From Acidovorax sp. CF316 (GTDB lineage Bacteria; Pseudomonadota; Gammaproteobacteria; Burkholderiales; Burkholderiaceae_C): a stretch of 32,316 nt of DNA. The stretch lies in assembly GCF_000276605.1 (NCBI RefSeq), contig NZ_AKJX01000291.1, positions 1 through 32,316 on the forward strand, written 5' to 3'. The notes beneath the pieces are model-generated. The model ran no database searches. It was given only the letters and a program-made list of their open reading frames with translations, and had not been told where the DNA came from. The translations under genes and the position numbers were made by a program. Shown here piece after piece: positions 25,764-32,316 of this stretch; position 1 is the stretch's first letter, and each line of letters opens with the position of its first letter.

Positions 25764-26585
25764 ATGAGAGGGAGATGGATCAAGGAGCTGGGCACGAGTT
25801 CATCGCCAATGGTTGTGGTGTTCGTACATGGCCTTTTGTCAGATGGCGAAAAGTGCTGGCAGCATCAGAATGGCACCTATTGGCCGGAATTACTTTCTAG
25901 ACATCAAGCCACTAGGAATGTCGGCATCTATGAATTCACCTATCGCACCAATGTTTTCAGTGGCTCTTACAACCTGAGCGACATCGTTGATTCGCTAAAG
26001 GAATGCTTGCACCTCGATGGTGTCAACAGTGCGCGCAAAATCGTCTTCGTCGCTCACAGTATGGGTGGCATCGTGGTTCGGCGCTATGTCGTGCAGCGTT
26101 GTGACGAACTAGTTCAGCGTGGTGTTGACTTGGGGCTTCTTTTGATAGCGTCACCTTCACTAGGATCATCCTATGCCAACTGGCTCAGTCCAGTTGCGAG
26201 GTTCATGGGACACGCCCAAGGTCAAGCCCTTGCGTTCTGTCAGAACAATGTTTGGCTCAATGATCTGAACAATGATTTCCGCAATGTGCTGTCGCGCCGC
26301 GCACTGGTGATCCATGGCCGTGAGTTGGTGGAGGACCAGTTCGTAGTTCTCAAGCGTTTCCGTGTGTTCAAGCAGGTAGTTGCCCCATTTAGCGGAGCAA
26401 CGTATTTCGGCGATGCCTTTAAGGTGCCACTTTCGGACCATTTTTCCATCGCCAAGCCGGCCGACGACCAGGCCATCCAGCATCGCATGCTGTGCGAATT
26501 TATTGAAAGCACCATGCAACGTAAAGGCAACGCCAGCAACGTCTGGGAATGTCCGAGCGGCTTTCGAGCTAGTGTCGTGAGTTAG
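25764..26585 (+). CDS. Alpha/beta-hydrolase half of the disrupted gene
   Basis: Frame of 273 residues, the last four or so contributed by the inverted repeat of the insertion element, which supplies the TAG stop. The oxyanion-loop region is VVVFVHGLLSDGEKCW near the N-terminus. The nucleophile elbow is AHSMGG with S99, and a likely catalytic His is H226 in SDHFS. The hydrolase domain therefore appears complete and could still be made as a stand-alone enzyme that lost its C-terminal regulator. The ATG at 25764 follows AAAGGGGGAC; an in-frame codon at 25710 lies in A/T-rich non-coding-looking sequence. The substrate is unknown; lipid or acyl ester hydrolysis is the family norm. Confidence 0.72.
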   Translation: MRGRWIKELGTSSSPMVVVFVHGLLSDGEKCWQHQNGTYWPELLSRHQATRNVGIYEFTYRTNVFSGSYNLSDIVDSLKECLHLDGVNSARKIVFVAHSMGGIVVRRYVVQRCDELVQRGVDLGLLLIASPSLGSSYANWLSPVARFMGHAQGQALAFCQNNVWLNDLNNDFRNVLSRRALVIHGRELVEDQFVVLKRFRVFKQVVAPFSGATYFGDAFKVPLSDHFSIAKPADDQAIQHRMLCEFIESTMQRKGNASNVWECPSGFRASVVS

Positions 26586-26592
26586 AAGTTCG
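26572..26592 (+). repeat. Left terminal inverted repeat of IS630 element
   Basis: The 21 bases from GTGTCGTGAG to GAAGTTCG are the exact reverse complement of 27714-27734. With the flanking CTAG on each side the match is longer still. Confidence 0.95.
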
Positions 26593-26651
26593 TTGAACTA
26601 GTGATCACATGTCGAGTCAGTCGTGTACCGTGTGCACACGAGGAGGCTGCG

Positions 26652-27737
26652 ATGCGTGGACGACCGAAGGCGCAACTGGTACTGACGCAAGTCGAGTTTG
26701 AGCAGCTCACAGCGCTGACGCTGCGGCGCAAGACCGCGCAGGCGTTGGCGCTGCGGGCTCGCATTGTCCTGGCCTGTGCCCAGGACATTGACAACAAGGT
26801 GGTTGCCAGCCGCCAGCGCGTGACACCGCAAACCGTCTCGAAGTGGCGGGCCCGATTCGTGCGGGATCGACTCGACGGACTGCTCGATGCTCCTCGCACT
26901 GGAGCACCACGCACCATCGATGACGCTCGTGTCGATGCTGTGATCGCCAAGACGCTGGAGAGCGTGCCCGAAGCAGCCACGCACTGGAGCACCCGCACCA
27001 TGGCACGCCAGGCAGGCCTGTCGCAGACGGCGGTATCGCGCATCTGGCGCGCATTCGGACTGCAGCCCCATCGACAGGAGACCTTCAAGCTCTCCAGCGA
27101 TCCGCTGTTCGTTGAGAAGGTACGCGACATCGTGGGGCTGTACATGGATCCGCCGCACAGGGCCATGGTGTTGTGCGTGGATGAGAAGAGCCAGATCCAG
27201 GCACTGGATCGCACACAGCCTCTGCTGCCATTGGCCCCGGGTATCCCCGAGCGGCGCACACATGACTATGAGCGCCACGGCACAACGACGCTTTTCGCAG
27301 CATTGGACATCGCCACCGGAGCCGTCATCGGGGATCTTCATCGACGCCACCGCAGCAGCGAGTTCCTGCAGTTTCTGCGCACCATTGAGAGCAATGTGCC
27401 GCAAGCTCTGGACATCCATCTGGTGCTGGACAACTACGGCACACACAAGACGCCCGCCATCAAGAACTGGCTTGCTCGGCACCCTCGCTTTCAGGTGCAT
27501 TTCACGCCGACTTCTGCGTCTTGGTTGAACCAGGTCGAGCGCTGGTTCGCCACTCTGACGCTGAAGTACATTCGCCGCCGCACCCACCGTTCCACTCGGC
27601 AGTTGGAGCAAGCGATCAGGCACTACATCAAGGTCAACAACGAAGATCCCAAGCCATTTGTTTGGTCAAAGACCGCCGATGACATCCTCGCGAGTGTCGA
27701 GAGGTTTTGTCTGCGAACTTCTAACTCACGACACTAG
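26652..27737 (+). CDS. IS630 family transposase
   Basis: A 361-residue transposase. The N-terminal helix-turn-helix region covers about 15-140 (with [13 protein letters not shown] and a second [15 protein letters not shown] helix). The RNase-H-like catalytic core follows, with D177 (LCVDEKSQ), D260 ([10 protein letters not shown]) and E296 (NQVERWF). The 35 residues between D260 and E296 fit the group's DDE spacing. The ATG at 26652 is fixed by AGGAGG at 26641-26646. The stop codon TAG (27735-27737) is made of the duplicated TA plus the next host base, so the gene has no stop of its own within the element. It appears intact and potentially active. Confidence 0.95.
   Translation: MRGRPKAQLVLTQVEFEQLTALTLRRKTAQALALRARIVLACAQDIDNKVVASRQRVTPQTVSKWRARFVRDRLDGLLDAPRTGAPRTIDDARVDAVIAKTLESVPEAATHWSTRTMARQAGLSQTAVSRIWRAFGLQPHRQETFKLSSDPLFVEKVRDIVGLYMDPPHRAMVLCVDEKSQIQALDRTQPLLPLAPGIPERRTHDYERHGTTTLFAALDIATGAVIGDLHRRHRSSEFLQFLRTIESNVPQALDIHLVLDNYGTHKTPAIKNWLARHPRFQVHFTPTSASWLNQVERWFATLTLKYIRRRTHRSTRQLEQAIRHYIKVNNEDPKPFVWSKTADDILASVERFCLRTSNSRH
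27714..27734 (-). repeat. Right terminal inverted repeat of IS630 element
   Basis: Perfect 21-bp reverse complement of the left end (26572-26592). It forms the last codons of the transposase gene. Confidence 0.95.
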
Positions 27738-28395
27738 TGTTGGTGCTAGCGAAATCAGTATCGTTGCAGGGCGAATTGAAGACCACCCAGCGGGACCGTC
27801 AGCGACAGTAGCGCTGCCTTGCAACGAGTACTTCGAAGATAGTTGCACTAGTGACACCCGGACTGCGCTGGGCGTATATATCAACCGGCATTGCCCCGAG
27901 GCTGCTTCGGCATTCTCGGATCAAATCAGAGAACAGTGCAGGGCTCGGTTTGGTTCGGGGACGCAACAACAAAAAACTATGGATGAGGTGAGCGAGAGCC
28001 ATGGTCCTGGCCGGGCCATCCTTGTTCCGGATCCATCGAAGAATGCAGCGAACATAGCGCTTGTATCCACGACGACGCAGCGAGCTGGTCAGGGGCTGGC
28101 AGCTAGAATGTCTTATGTGTTCGATGGCGTGCGAGAGTTGTTTGAGCTATTGGCGGACCAGCGAATCAACGAAGTTGTGATGCCGGTACTAGGGGCAGGA
28201 CATGGTGGAATCGATCCGCCGCTTGCGCTTGCTGGACTGGTACTGGCACTGGCGGAAGCGTCCCGGTATGGTGTTGACCGGCAACAACGCAAGAAAATCA
28301 CTATCGTGGTCTTTCAGCGGACCAAGCAAGATCCGCCGGAGATAGCGCATGAAAACTTCCGCAAAGCGCTGGAACTAGTGGCCAACAAAACGTAG
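27735..28395 (+). pseudogene. Macro-domain half of the disrupted gene
   Basis: The frame after the insertion element carries about 219 residues without a native start. A frame-continuous ATG at 27658 lies inside the transposase and is not a real start. The sequence reads as a macro-type domain: EISIVAGRIED, then VALPCNEYFEDSC near the ligand loop, a GRAILVPDPSKNAANIALVS strand region, and VVMPVLGAGHGGIDP followed by a long helix. This style is close to macro domains of the DUF6430/Thoeris-effector kind and less like MacroD deacetylases. Ligands of macro domains are ADP-ribose and NAD-derived molecules. Without the upstream half it is probably not translated unless by reinitiation. Confidence 0.65.
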
Positions 28396-28487
28396 CGGCA
28401 AAACACGCAAGGATGGGTTGGGCCTCTGCCCATTCGGTCCCGGGCGTGATAGAACCCCCTTCATCGCAACCGCCGCACAGGACTGCC

Positions 28488-28967
28488 ATGCGCCATGCCG
28501 GCCCTTCTCTCCCACCCGACGTGCATGCCGCGCTCGGTGCAGGCCAGCCCATCGAAGCCATCAAGCGCCTACGTGCTGCCACGGGCCTGGGCCTCAAGGA
28601 GGCCAAGGACCTGATCGACGCGCACCAGCGTGGCGAGGCGGTGTCGGTGGCAGCCCGTGCGGCGCAGCCGGTGGATGGCAGCTTCCACGTGCCCGACGCC
28701 GTGCGCCAGGCCCTGGCCGAGGGCAACAAGATCGAGGCCATCCGCCTGCTGCGCGACCATGAGGGGCTGGGCCTGAAAGAGGCCAAGGATCGGGCCGATG
28801 CGATCGAGCAGTCCATGGGCGAGCCGGCATCCATCGGCATGGGGACAGTAGCGCCCGGACTTTCGCCCGGCCAGCAGCCCAGCGGTGGCTTGGGCAACTG
28901 GATCGTGGTGGCCGTGGTGCTGGCGGCGACGGTGGTCGCCTACCTGTGGATGCGCGGCGGGACCTGA
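28488..28967 (+). CDS. Membrane-tethered protein with two L7/L12 C-terminal-like repeats
   Basis: A 159-residue protein. Two related segments (about 11-46 and 69-107) each contain the IEAIK/RxLR...GLGLKEAKD pattern that marks the C-terminal domain of ribosomal protein L7/L12. A Gly/Pro/Ser linker and one membrane helix (about 137-154) follow, with a short MRGGT tail, so the repeats probably face the cytoplasm. Such L7/L12-like proteins outside the ribosome have no settled function. The ATG at 28488 is chosen because the earlier in-frame residues look non-coding. The gene is GC-rich like the chromosome backbone and marks the right border of the accessory island. Confidence 0.85.
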   Translation: MRHAGPSLPPDVHAALGAGQPIEAIKRLRAATGLGLKEAKDLIDAHQRGEAVSVAARAAQPVDGSFHVPDAVRQALAEGNKIEAIRLLRDHEGLGLKEAKDRADAIEQSMGEPASIGMGTVAPGLSPGQQPSGGLGNWIVVAVVLAATVVAYLWMRGGT

Positions 28968-28994
28968 GCGAGCCCCGCGCGCCCGCACCCTCAC

Positions 28995-30035
28995 TCAGTA
29001 CTTGTTGGAGAAGTTCGCGCTGATGCGCTGGCGCAGGTATTCCGCACCGGTGATGGGCGGGTACTTCTTGGCGGGGCCTTCGATGACGGCGTCTTCATTG
29101 GCCTGGCAGAAGAAGGCCAGGCTGTAGCGGGCGCCCTGGTACTCGTGCGGCAGGGGGTTGCGCACGCGGTGAAAATTGCTGGGCAGCTGGTCGTCGCTCC
29201 AGCGCGTGAGCATGTCGCCGATGTTGCAGGTGATCACGCCCTCGGCCGGCTCCACGCTGGTCCACTGGCGGCCCTCGGCCTCTTTGCCTGGCAGCACCTG
29301 CAGGCCGCCCTGGCCGGGGCGCTGGAACAGCAGGGTGAGGCAGTCGAAGTCGGTGTGGGCGCCGGCGCGCCACAGGCCCAGTTCGTCCTTGAGGGCCGGG
29401 TCCACCGCAAAGTAATGCAGCATGCGCAGCGTGCTCTGGTAGGTGGGCAGGTCGGGCTGGTGGGCGCGGGTGAAGAAGTCGGCGTCGAAGCCCAGCTTGT
29501 AGGCAAAGCACGAGAGCAGGCGCATGCCCACCTCCCAGCACTGGTGCTCGAAGGCCAGCGTGGCGGCCTGGAAGCCAGGTAGTTCGGCCTCGGTAGGCCA
29601 CAGGCCGGCCATGCGCGGGCGCGTGACCTGGTAGGACTCCTTCTGGTCCGGCGTGCGCGTGGAGGGGCGGATCTGCGCCTTGTGCTCCCAGCCGGAGTTG
29701 CGCGACAGGGGCCACTGGGCCTTGGTGTCCTTGGGCTGGTCGAAGAAGGCTTCGGCGCGCGTGAACGCGGCGCGGATGTCTTCGATGGGGATGCCGTGGT
29801 TCGTCACCTGGAAGAAGCCGATGTCGACCGATGCGGCCCACAGCTGCTCAGCGATTTCTTCCTTGCGCTCGTCGAAGTTGGATATGTCGATGCGGCGCAC
29901 TTCGCGCGTGGAGGTCTCGCCGTCCATCGCGCCGCCCATGCGCGATTCTTTTTCGAGCTCGCCCAGCACGTCGGGGGCGACGGTGGGCTCATAGACGGAC
30001 GTTGCCGTGGGGGTGGCAGTGGTGCTGTGCTGCAT
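28995..30035 (-). CDS. Isopenicillin-N-synthase family 2-oxoglutarate/Fe(II) dioxygenase
   Basis: A 346-residue enzyme. The N-terminal DIOX_N-like region (about 46-165) includes IDISNFDERKEEIAEQLW and VDIGFFQVTNHG. The double-stranded beta-helix core carries the iron ligands H227, D229 (AHTDFD) and H289 (NFHRV), and R303-x-S305 binds the co-substrate carboxylate. These enzymes hydroxylate or oxidise small molecules. The family includes fungal thymine-7-hydroxylase, and the neighbouring binding-protein and deaminase genes make a nucleobase-like substrate thinkable, though unproven. The start at 30035 follows GAGGAAA on the minus strand. It is divergent from the binding-protein gene at 30684. 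Confidence 0.9.
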   Translation of the reverse strand: MQHSTTATPTATSVYEPTVAPDVLGELEKESRMGGAMDGETSTREVRRIDISNFDERKEEIAEQLWAASVDIGFFQVTNHGIPIEDIRAAFTRAEAFFDQPKDTKAQWPLSRNSGWEHKAQIRPSTRTPDQKESYQVTRPRMAGLWPTEAELPGFQAATLAFEHQCWEVGMRLLSCFAYKLGFDADFFTRAHQPDLPTYQSTLRMLHYFAVDPALKDELGLWRAGAHTDFDCLTLLFQRPGQGGLQVLPGKEAEGRQWTSVEPAEGVITCNIGDMLTRWSDDQLPSNFHRVRNPLPHEYQGARYSLAFFCQANEDAVIEGPAKKYPPITGAEYLRQRISANFSNKY

Positions 30036-30683
30036 GGCGTGGTTTCCTCGTTGGATCAATGGCAAACAAGGCACACGGCAGGCCGCAGAAAGTGAAGAAG
30101 AAGCGGCACGGCGCCATGTGGCTCTTGAAGGGAACAATGGCAACGGCCCGCAGGCTACGCAGGCCCTCAACAGGCACGCGCACCGCACGCAAGCCGCCAC
30201 CGGCTTCAAGAGCAATGACCCGCCAGCCGGTCCACGCAATGCGGATTGGCTGGACTGAACGCTTCTACTCTTACCCCTGATGCTAGCAAACGGCAGGCCA
30301 GCAATGCCGTCGCACATTCCACAGGGGCGCCCCACGGCACCGTTCGACTCTGTGCGCCAGCGCTCACCAAACCAGGGCGCCAATGCACCAAGCCCGCGCA
30401 TCGCAGCTGCGTGCCCAGCGCTTGCAAGCCCTATTGCACAAGAGGCCGTGCAGCGGCTCGCGCCAAGGCAAGCCCCTGGCAAGACGTGCCTGGCGCGCAG
30501 CGCGGCGCAGCGCTTTTGCGGCACCGGGCACGCTTTCTGCATCAGCCCCTGCCGAGTAGAAGCGTTCAGCGCTGCCACCTTTCTTCGCTGTTGGTGGCGC
30601 CCGGAAATTGCTCAGTTCGACCCGGTCCTGCGGCGGCACACGCCTGTGGGCCCGGGACATTCCACCGAACCTGGGCCACCGCC
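30036..30683. promoter_or_regulatory. Long divergent intergenic region
   Basis: These 648 bp lie between the dioxygenase and the second binding-protein gene. Open frames on both strands have unnatural composition (many Ala, Arg, Cys, Pro and His residues) and no family resemblance, so I see no gene. The one clear structure is a 16-bp inverted repeat at 30255 and 30569. The region must hold the promoters of both divergent genes, but no boxes are convincing. Confidence 0.5.
30255..30569. repeat. Perfect 16-bp inverted repeat bounding 315 bp
   Basis: CTGAACGCTTCTACTC (30255-30270) is the exact reverse complement of 30554-30569. CTGATGC also recurs six to eight bases further inside each arm, so the similarity may extend imperfectly. 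The interval could be a small non-coding mobile element or a pair of operator sites. No flanking duplication is evident. Confidence 0.6.
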
Positions 30684-31715
30684 ATGTTGATGCAACGCCG
30701 CCGCTTTCTCTCGACCACCCTCGCCTCTTCGCTCGCTGCCACGCTGGGCGCCCCTGCAGTGCATGCGCAGGGCACGCTCACCCCGCTCAAGTTCACGCTG
30801 GACTTTCGCGTGACGAGCCAGACCTCGCCCTTCTTCCTGGCGCAGGCCAAGGGCTACTTCAAGGACGAGGGCCTGGACGTGACCATCGATGTGGGCGCAG
30901 GCTCGGTCGCATCGATCACGCGCGTGGCCAGCGGGGCCTATGACATCGGGCTGGGCGACATCAGCTCGCTGGCCGAGTTCCACGCGCAGAACAGCGACAC
31001 GCCGGTGCAGGCCATCTACCAGTACTACAACCGGGCGCCCTTCGTCATCATCGGCCGCAAGGACCGGGGCATCACCACCGATTTCCAGTCGCTCAAGGGC
31101 AAGAAGGTGGCCGCAGCCGCCGTGGAAGCAACGCGCCGCAGCTGGCCCATGGTGGCCCGGGCGCTCAAGACCCCGCCCGAGCTGTTCAGCTGGGTGACCA
31201 CCGACTTCAGCGCGCGCGACAACGTGGTGGTGCGCGGCGATGTCGATGCCGCCACCTATTTCCACGACTCGGCCGTGTCGCTGTTCGCACGCGTGCCGCC
31301 CAAGGACCTGTCGGTGCTCGAATACAACAAGGCGGGCCTGAACCTGTATGGCAATGCCGTGCTGGCCGGCAAGCTGCTGCAGGAGAAGCCCGAGGTGGCC
31401 AAGGCGTTTTTGCGCGCCAGCAACCGCGCGCTGCGCGAGACGCTGGCCAACCCCGAGGCCGCGTTTGCCGCCATCAAGGCGCGCGAGGCTATCCTGAACA
31501 TGGAGGTGGAGCGCGACCGCTGGGCCATCACGCGCCAGTACCTGCAGACGGCCGAATCGCAGGCCGTGGGCCTGGGCGGCGTGCAGGGCAGCGTGCTGGC
31601 GCACCAGATCGAAGAGGTGGCGGCCGTGTTCAACCTGGCGCGCAAGCCCGCGCCCGAGCGCGTGTTCAACCCTGCCTTTCTGCCCGCCCTGGCCGACCGC
31701 AAGGTGGTGGCATGA
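30684..31715 (+). CDS. ABC transporter solute-binding protein, NMT1/SsuA type (second copy)
   Basis: A 343-residue periplasmic protein. The signal peptide (about 1-29, QRRRFLSTTLASSLAATLG) resembles a twin-arginine signal, and the mature protein opens PLKFTLDFRVTSQTSPFFLA. It aligns by eye along its whole length with the binding protein at 20921: GYFKDEGLDVTIDVGAGS, ASGAYDIGLGD, VVRGDVDAAT and LNLYGNAVLAGKLL. The ATG at 30684 (or 30690) is chosen because the open frame upstream is not protein-like. The deaminase gene overlaps its stop by ATGA. No permease or ATPase follows inside the window, so it may dock on the importer at 22059-23670 or on one beyond the edge. Confidence 0.9.
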   Translation: MLMQRRRFLSTTLASSLAATLGAPAVHAQGTLTPLKFTLDFRVTSQTSPFFLAQAKGYFKDEGLDVTIDVGAGSVASITRVASGAYDIGLGDISSLAEFHAQNSDTPVQAIYQYYNRAPFVIIGRKDRGITTDFQSLKGKKVAAAAVEATRRSWPMVARALKTPPELFSWVTTDFSARDNVVVRGDVDAATYFHDSAVSLFARVPPKDLSVLEYNKAGLNLYGNAVLAGKLLQEKPEVAKAFLRASNRALRETLANPEAAFAAIKAREAILNMEVERDRWAITRQYLQTAESQAVGLGGVQGSVLAHQIEEVAAVFNLARKPAPERVFNPAFLPALADRKVVA

Positions 31716-32230
31716 ACAGCGCCGCCCCCACAGAGCTGCTGCCGCAGGAGGCACCCCTGGACGAACACGACGGCAAGTACCTGCGCCAGGCCATCGCCCT
31801 GGCCGACAAGGCCCGCGCGCGCGGCAACCGGCCGTTTGGCGCCCTGATCGTGGCGGCCGATGGCCGGGTGCTGGCCGAGGCCTGGAACGCCACCGGCGAG
31901 AACGGCGATTGCACCGCGCACGCCGAGACCTCGGCCGTGCGGCTGGCCAGCCCGGTGCACAGCCGCACCGACCTGGCCGGCGCCACGCTGTACTCGTCGG
32001 CCGAGCCGTGCGTGATGTGCGCGGGCGCCATCTACTGGGCGAACATCGGGCGCGTGGTCTACGGCATCGACGCGGTGCGCCTGCGCGTGTTCCGTGGCGA
32101 GCGGCTGGACCAGCGCGATGCCGAGCTCTCCTGCCGCGATGTGTTCCATGCCTCACCCCACCCCATCACCTGCGTGGGCCCGGCGCTGATCGAGGAGTCG
32201 TCCATCTCGCACCAGGGCGCGTGGAAGTAA
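31712..32230 (+). CDS. Nucleoside/nucleobase deaminase (second copy)
   Basis: A 172-residue zinc deaminase paralogous to the product at 23663. The zinc ligands and proton shuttle are H70-A-E72 (TAHAETS) and C100-V-M-C103 (EPCVMC), and the CAGAIYWANIGRVVYG stretch is shared almost word for word. It has a longer N-terminus (about 20 residues) than the first copy. The ATGA overlap with the upstream binding-protein gene indicates translational coupling, so uptake and deamination are again linked. Guanine, cytosine or modified bases are candidate substrates; a tRNA-adenosine (TadA) role is unlikely given this context. Confidence 0.88.
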   Translation: MNSAAPTELLPQEAPLDEHDGKYLRQAIALADKARARGNRPFGALIVAADGRVLAEAWNATGENGDCTAHAETSAVRLASPVHSRTDLAGATLYSSAEPCVMCAGAIYWANIGRVVYGIDAVRLRVFRGERLDQRDAELSCRDVFHASPHPITCVGPALIEESSISHQGAWK

Positions 32231-32235
32231 ACACC

Positions 32236-32316
32236 CCCTGAGTCGCTTCGCGCCTTCACCCCTCTCTCATATTGCTTCGCAATCTGGGAGGGGGACGCCC
32301 CCAGCGCGGCGGGGCG
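32236..32316. repeat. Probable Comamonadaceae intergenic repeat, cut by window edge
   Basis: After the deaminase stop the sequence turns into CCCCTGAGTCGCTTCGCG followed by a nested hairpin. CCCCTC (32259-32264) pairs with GAGGGG (32288-32293), and ATTGC with GCAAT (32271-32283) inside it. A CCCCCAGCGCGGCGGGGCG end follows. This layout matches a repeat I associate with intergenic spaces of Acidovorax and relatives, where it may serve as a transcription end. The recognition is from memory; a genome-wide copy count would settle it. Confidence 0.5.

Larger units (their letters stand above)
26572..27734 (+). mobile_element. IS630-family insertion sequence
   Basis: A complete 1163-bp element bounded by TA dinucleotides (26570-26571 and 27735-27736), the target duplication of the IS630/Tc1-mariner group. 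The 21-bp terminal inverted repeats are perfect and one transposase gene fills the element. It is inserted in the plus orientation inside the hydrolase-macro gene. The perfect repeats and intact transposase suggest a recent insertion. Confidence 0.95.
25764..28395 (+). pseudogene. Alpha/beta-hydrolase-macro domain fusion gene, split by IS630
   Basis: Joining 25764-26571 to 27737-28395 (removing the insertion element and one TA) gives one uninterrupted frame of 489 codons including the stop, coding for 488 residues. The junction restores [14 protein letters not shown]. The N-terminal part is a serine alpha/beta-hydrolase of the DUF676/PGAP1-like lipase type; the C-terminal part is a macro domain. 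Such a fusion would couple an esterase or lipase effector to a sensor of ADP-ribose-like molecules. The gene is less GC-rich than its surroundings and sits in a small island beside another gene remnant, which points to horizontal acquisition. As found here it is disrupted; the two halves are described separately. Confidence 0.8.

Noticed and set aside
27658..27734. ATG inside the transposase gene in frame with the macro-domain half
   Set aside because: It reads the insertion element in a foreign frame; the native reading comes from the hydrolase half across the excised element.
30246..30683. In-frame extension of 146 codons upstream of the second binding-protein gene
   Set aside because: Composition is unlike protein and a good signal peptide starts at 30684, so the extension is non-coding.

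Overview
The window looks like a chromosomal segment of a GC-rich betaproteobacterium of the Comamonadaceae (Acidovorax-like). The grounds are the very high GC coding style, the mix of NMT1/SsuA-type binding proteins, FCD-type GntR regulators and NCS1/NCS2 permeases, and an intergenic repeat at the right edge of a kind I associate with that family. Genes are dense and mostly on the plus strand. I saw no tRNA, rRNA or CRISPR array.

Region 1 (1-8182) is about sensing and uptake of nitrogen compounds. It holds the end of a solute-binding protein, a dCache chemoreceptor, a GntR/FCD regulator, an NCS1 permease, a hydantoin/Asp-Glu racemase with both catalytic cysteines, a second GntR/FCD regulator and an NCS2 xanthine/uracil-type permease. 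The two permease genes share a TGTATACA-centred palindrome upstream, a likely common GntR operator.

Region 2 (8303-17159) is the most interesting part: a nine-gene, tightly packed cluster. It encodes a coiled-coil protein, a membrane-anchored binding protein fused to a C-terminal OmpA peptidoglycan-binding domain, an SsuC-like permease, an SsuB-like ATPase, a two-TM coiled-coil protein, an unrecognised alpha-helical protein, a PspA/IM30 (ESCRT-III-like) protein, an AAA ATPase with an apparently degenerate first AAA module, and a small DUF6471-like protein. Two palindromes lie just upstream. I read it as an envelope-maintenance system that couples a wall-tethered ABC transporter to a PspA/AAA membrane-remodelling pair. 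That function is inference.

Region 3 (17399-24151) has malic enzyme (maeB) converging through a bidirectional terminator on an HDOD gene. A divergent operon follows: NMT1-type binding protein, ATPase, permease and a nucleoside deaminase. A patatin-like lipoprotein comes next.

Region 4 (25311-28395) is a less GC-rich accessory island. It contains a remnant of what looks like an S8 peptidase C-terminus and a gene for an alpha/beta-hydrolase fused to a macro domain. An IS630-family element (21-bp perfect terminal repeats, TA duplication) splits that gene; removing it and one TA restores one 488-codon frame.

Region 5 (28488-32316) has a membrane-tethered protein with two L7/L12-C-terminal-like repeats, an isopenicillin-N-synthase-family dioxygenase, and a second binding-protein/deaminase pair paralogous to that of region 3. 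The recurring theme of regions 1, 3 and 5 is import and processing of nucleobase or ureide compounds; exact substrates cannot be read from sequence.
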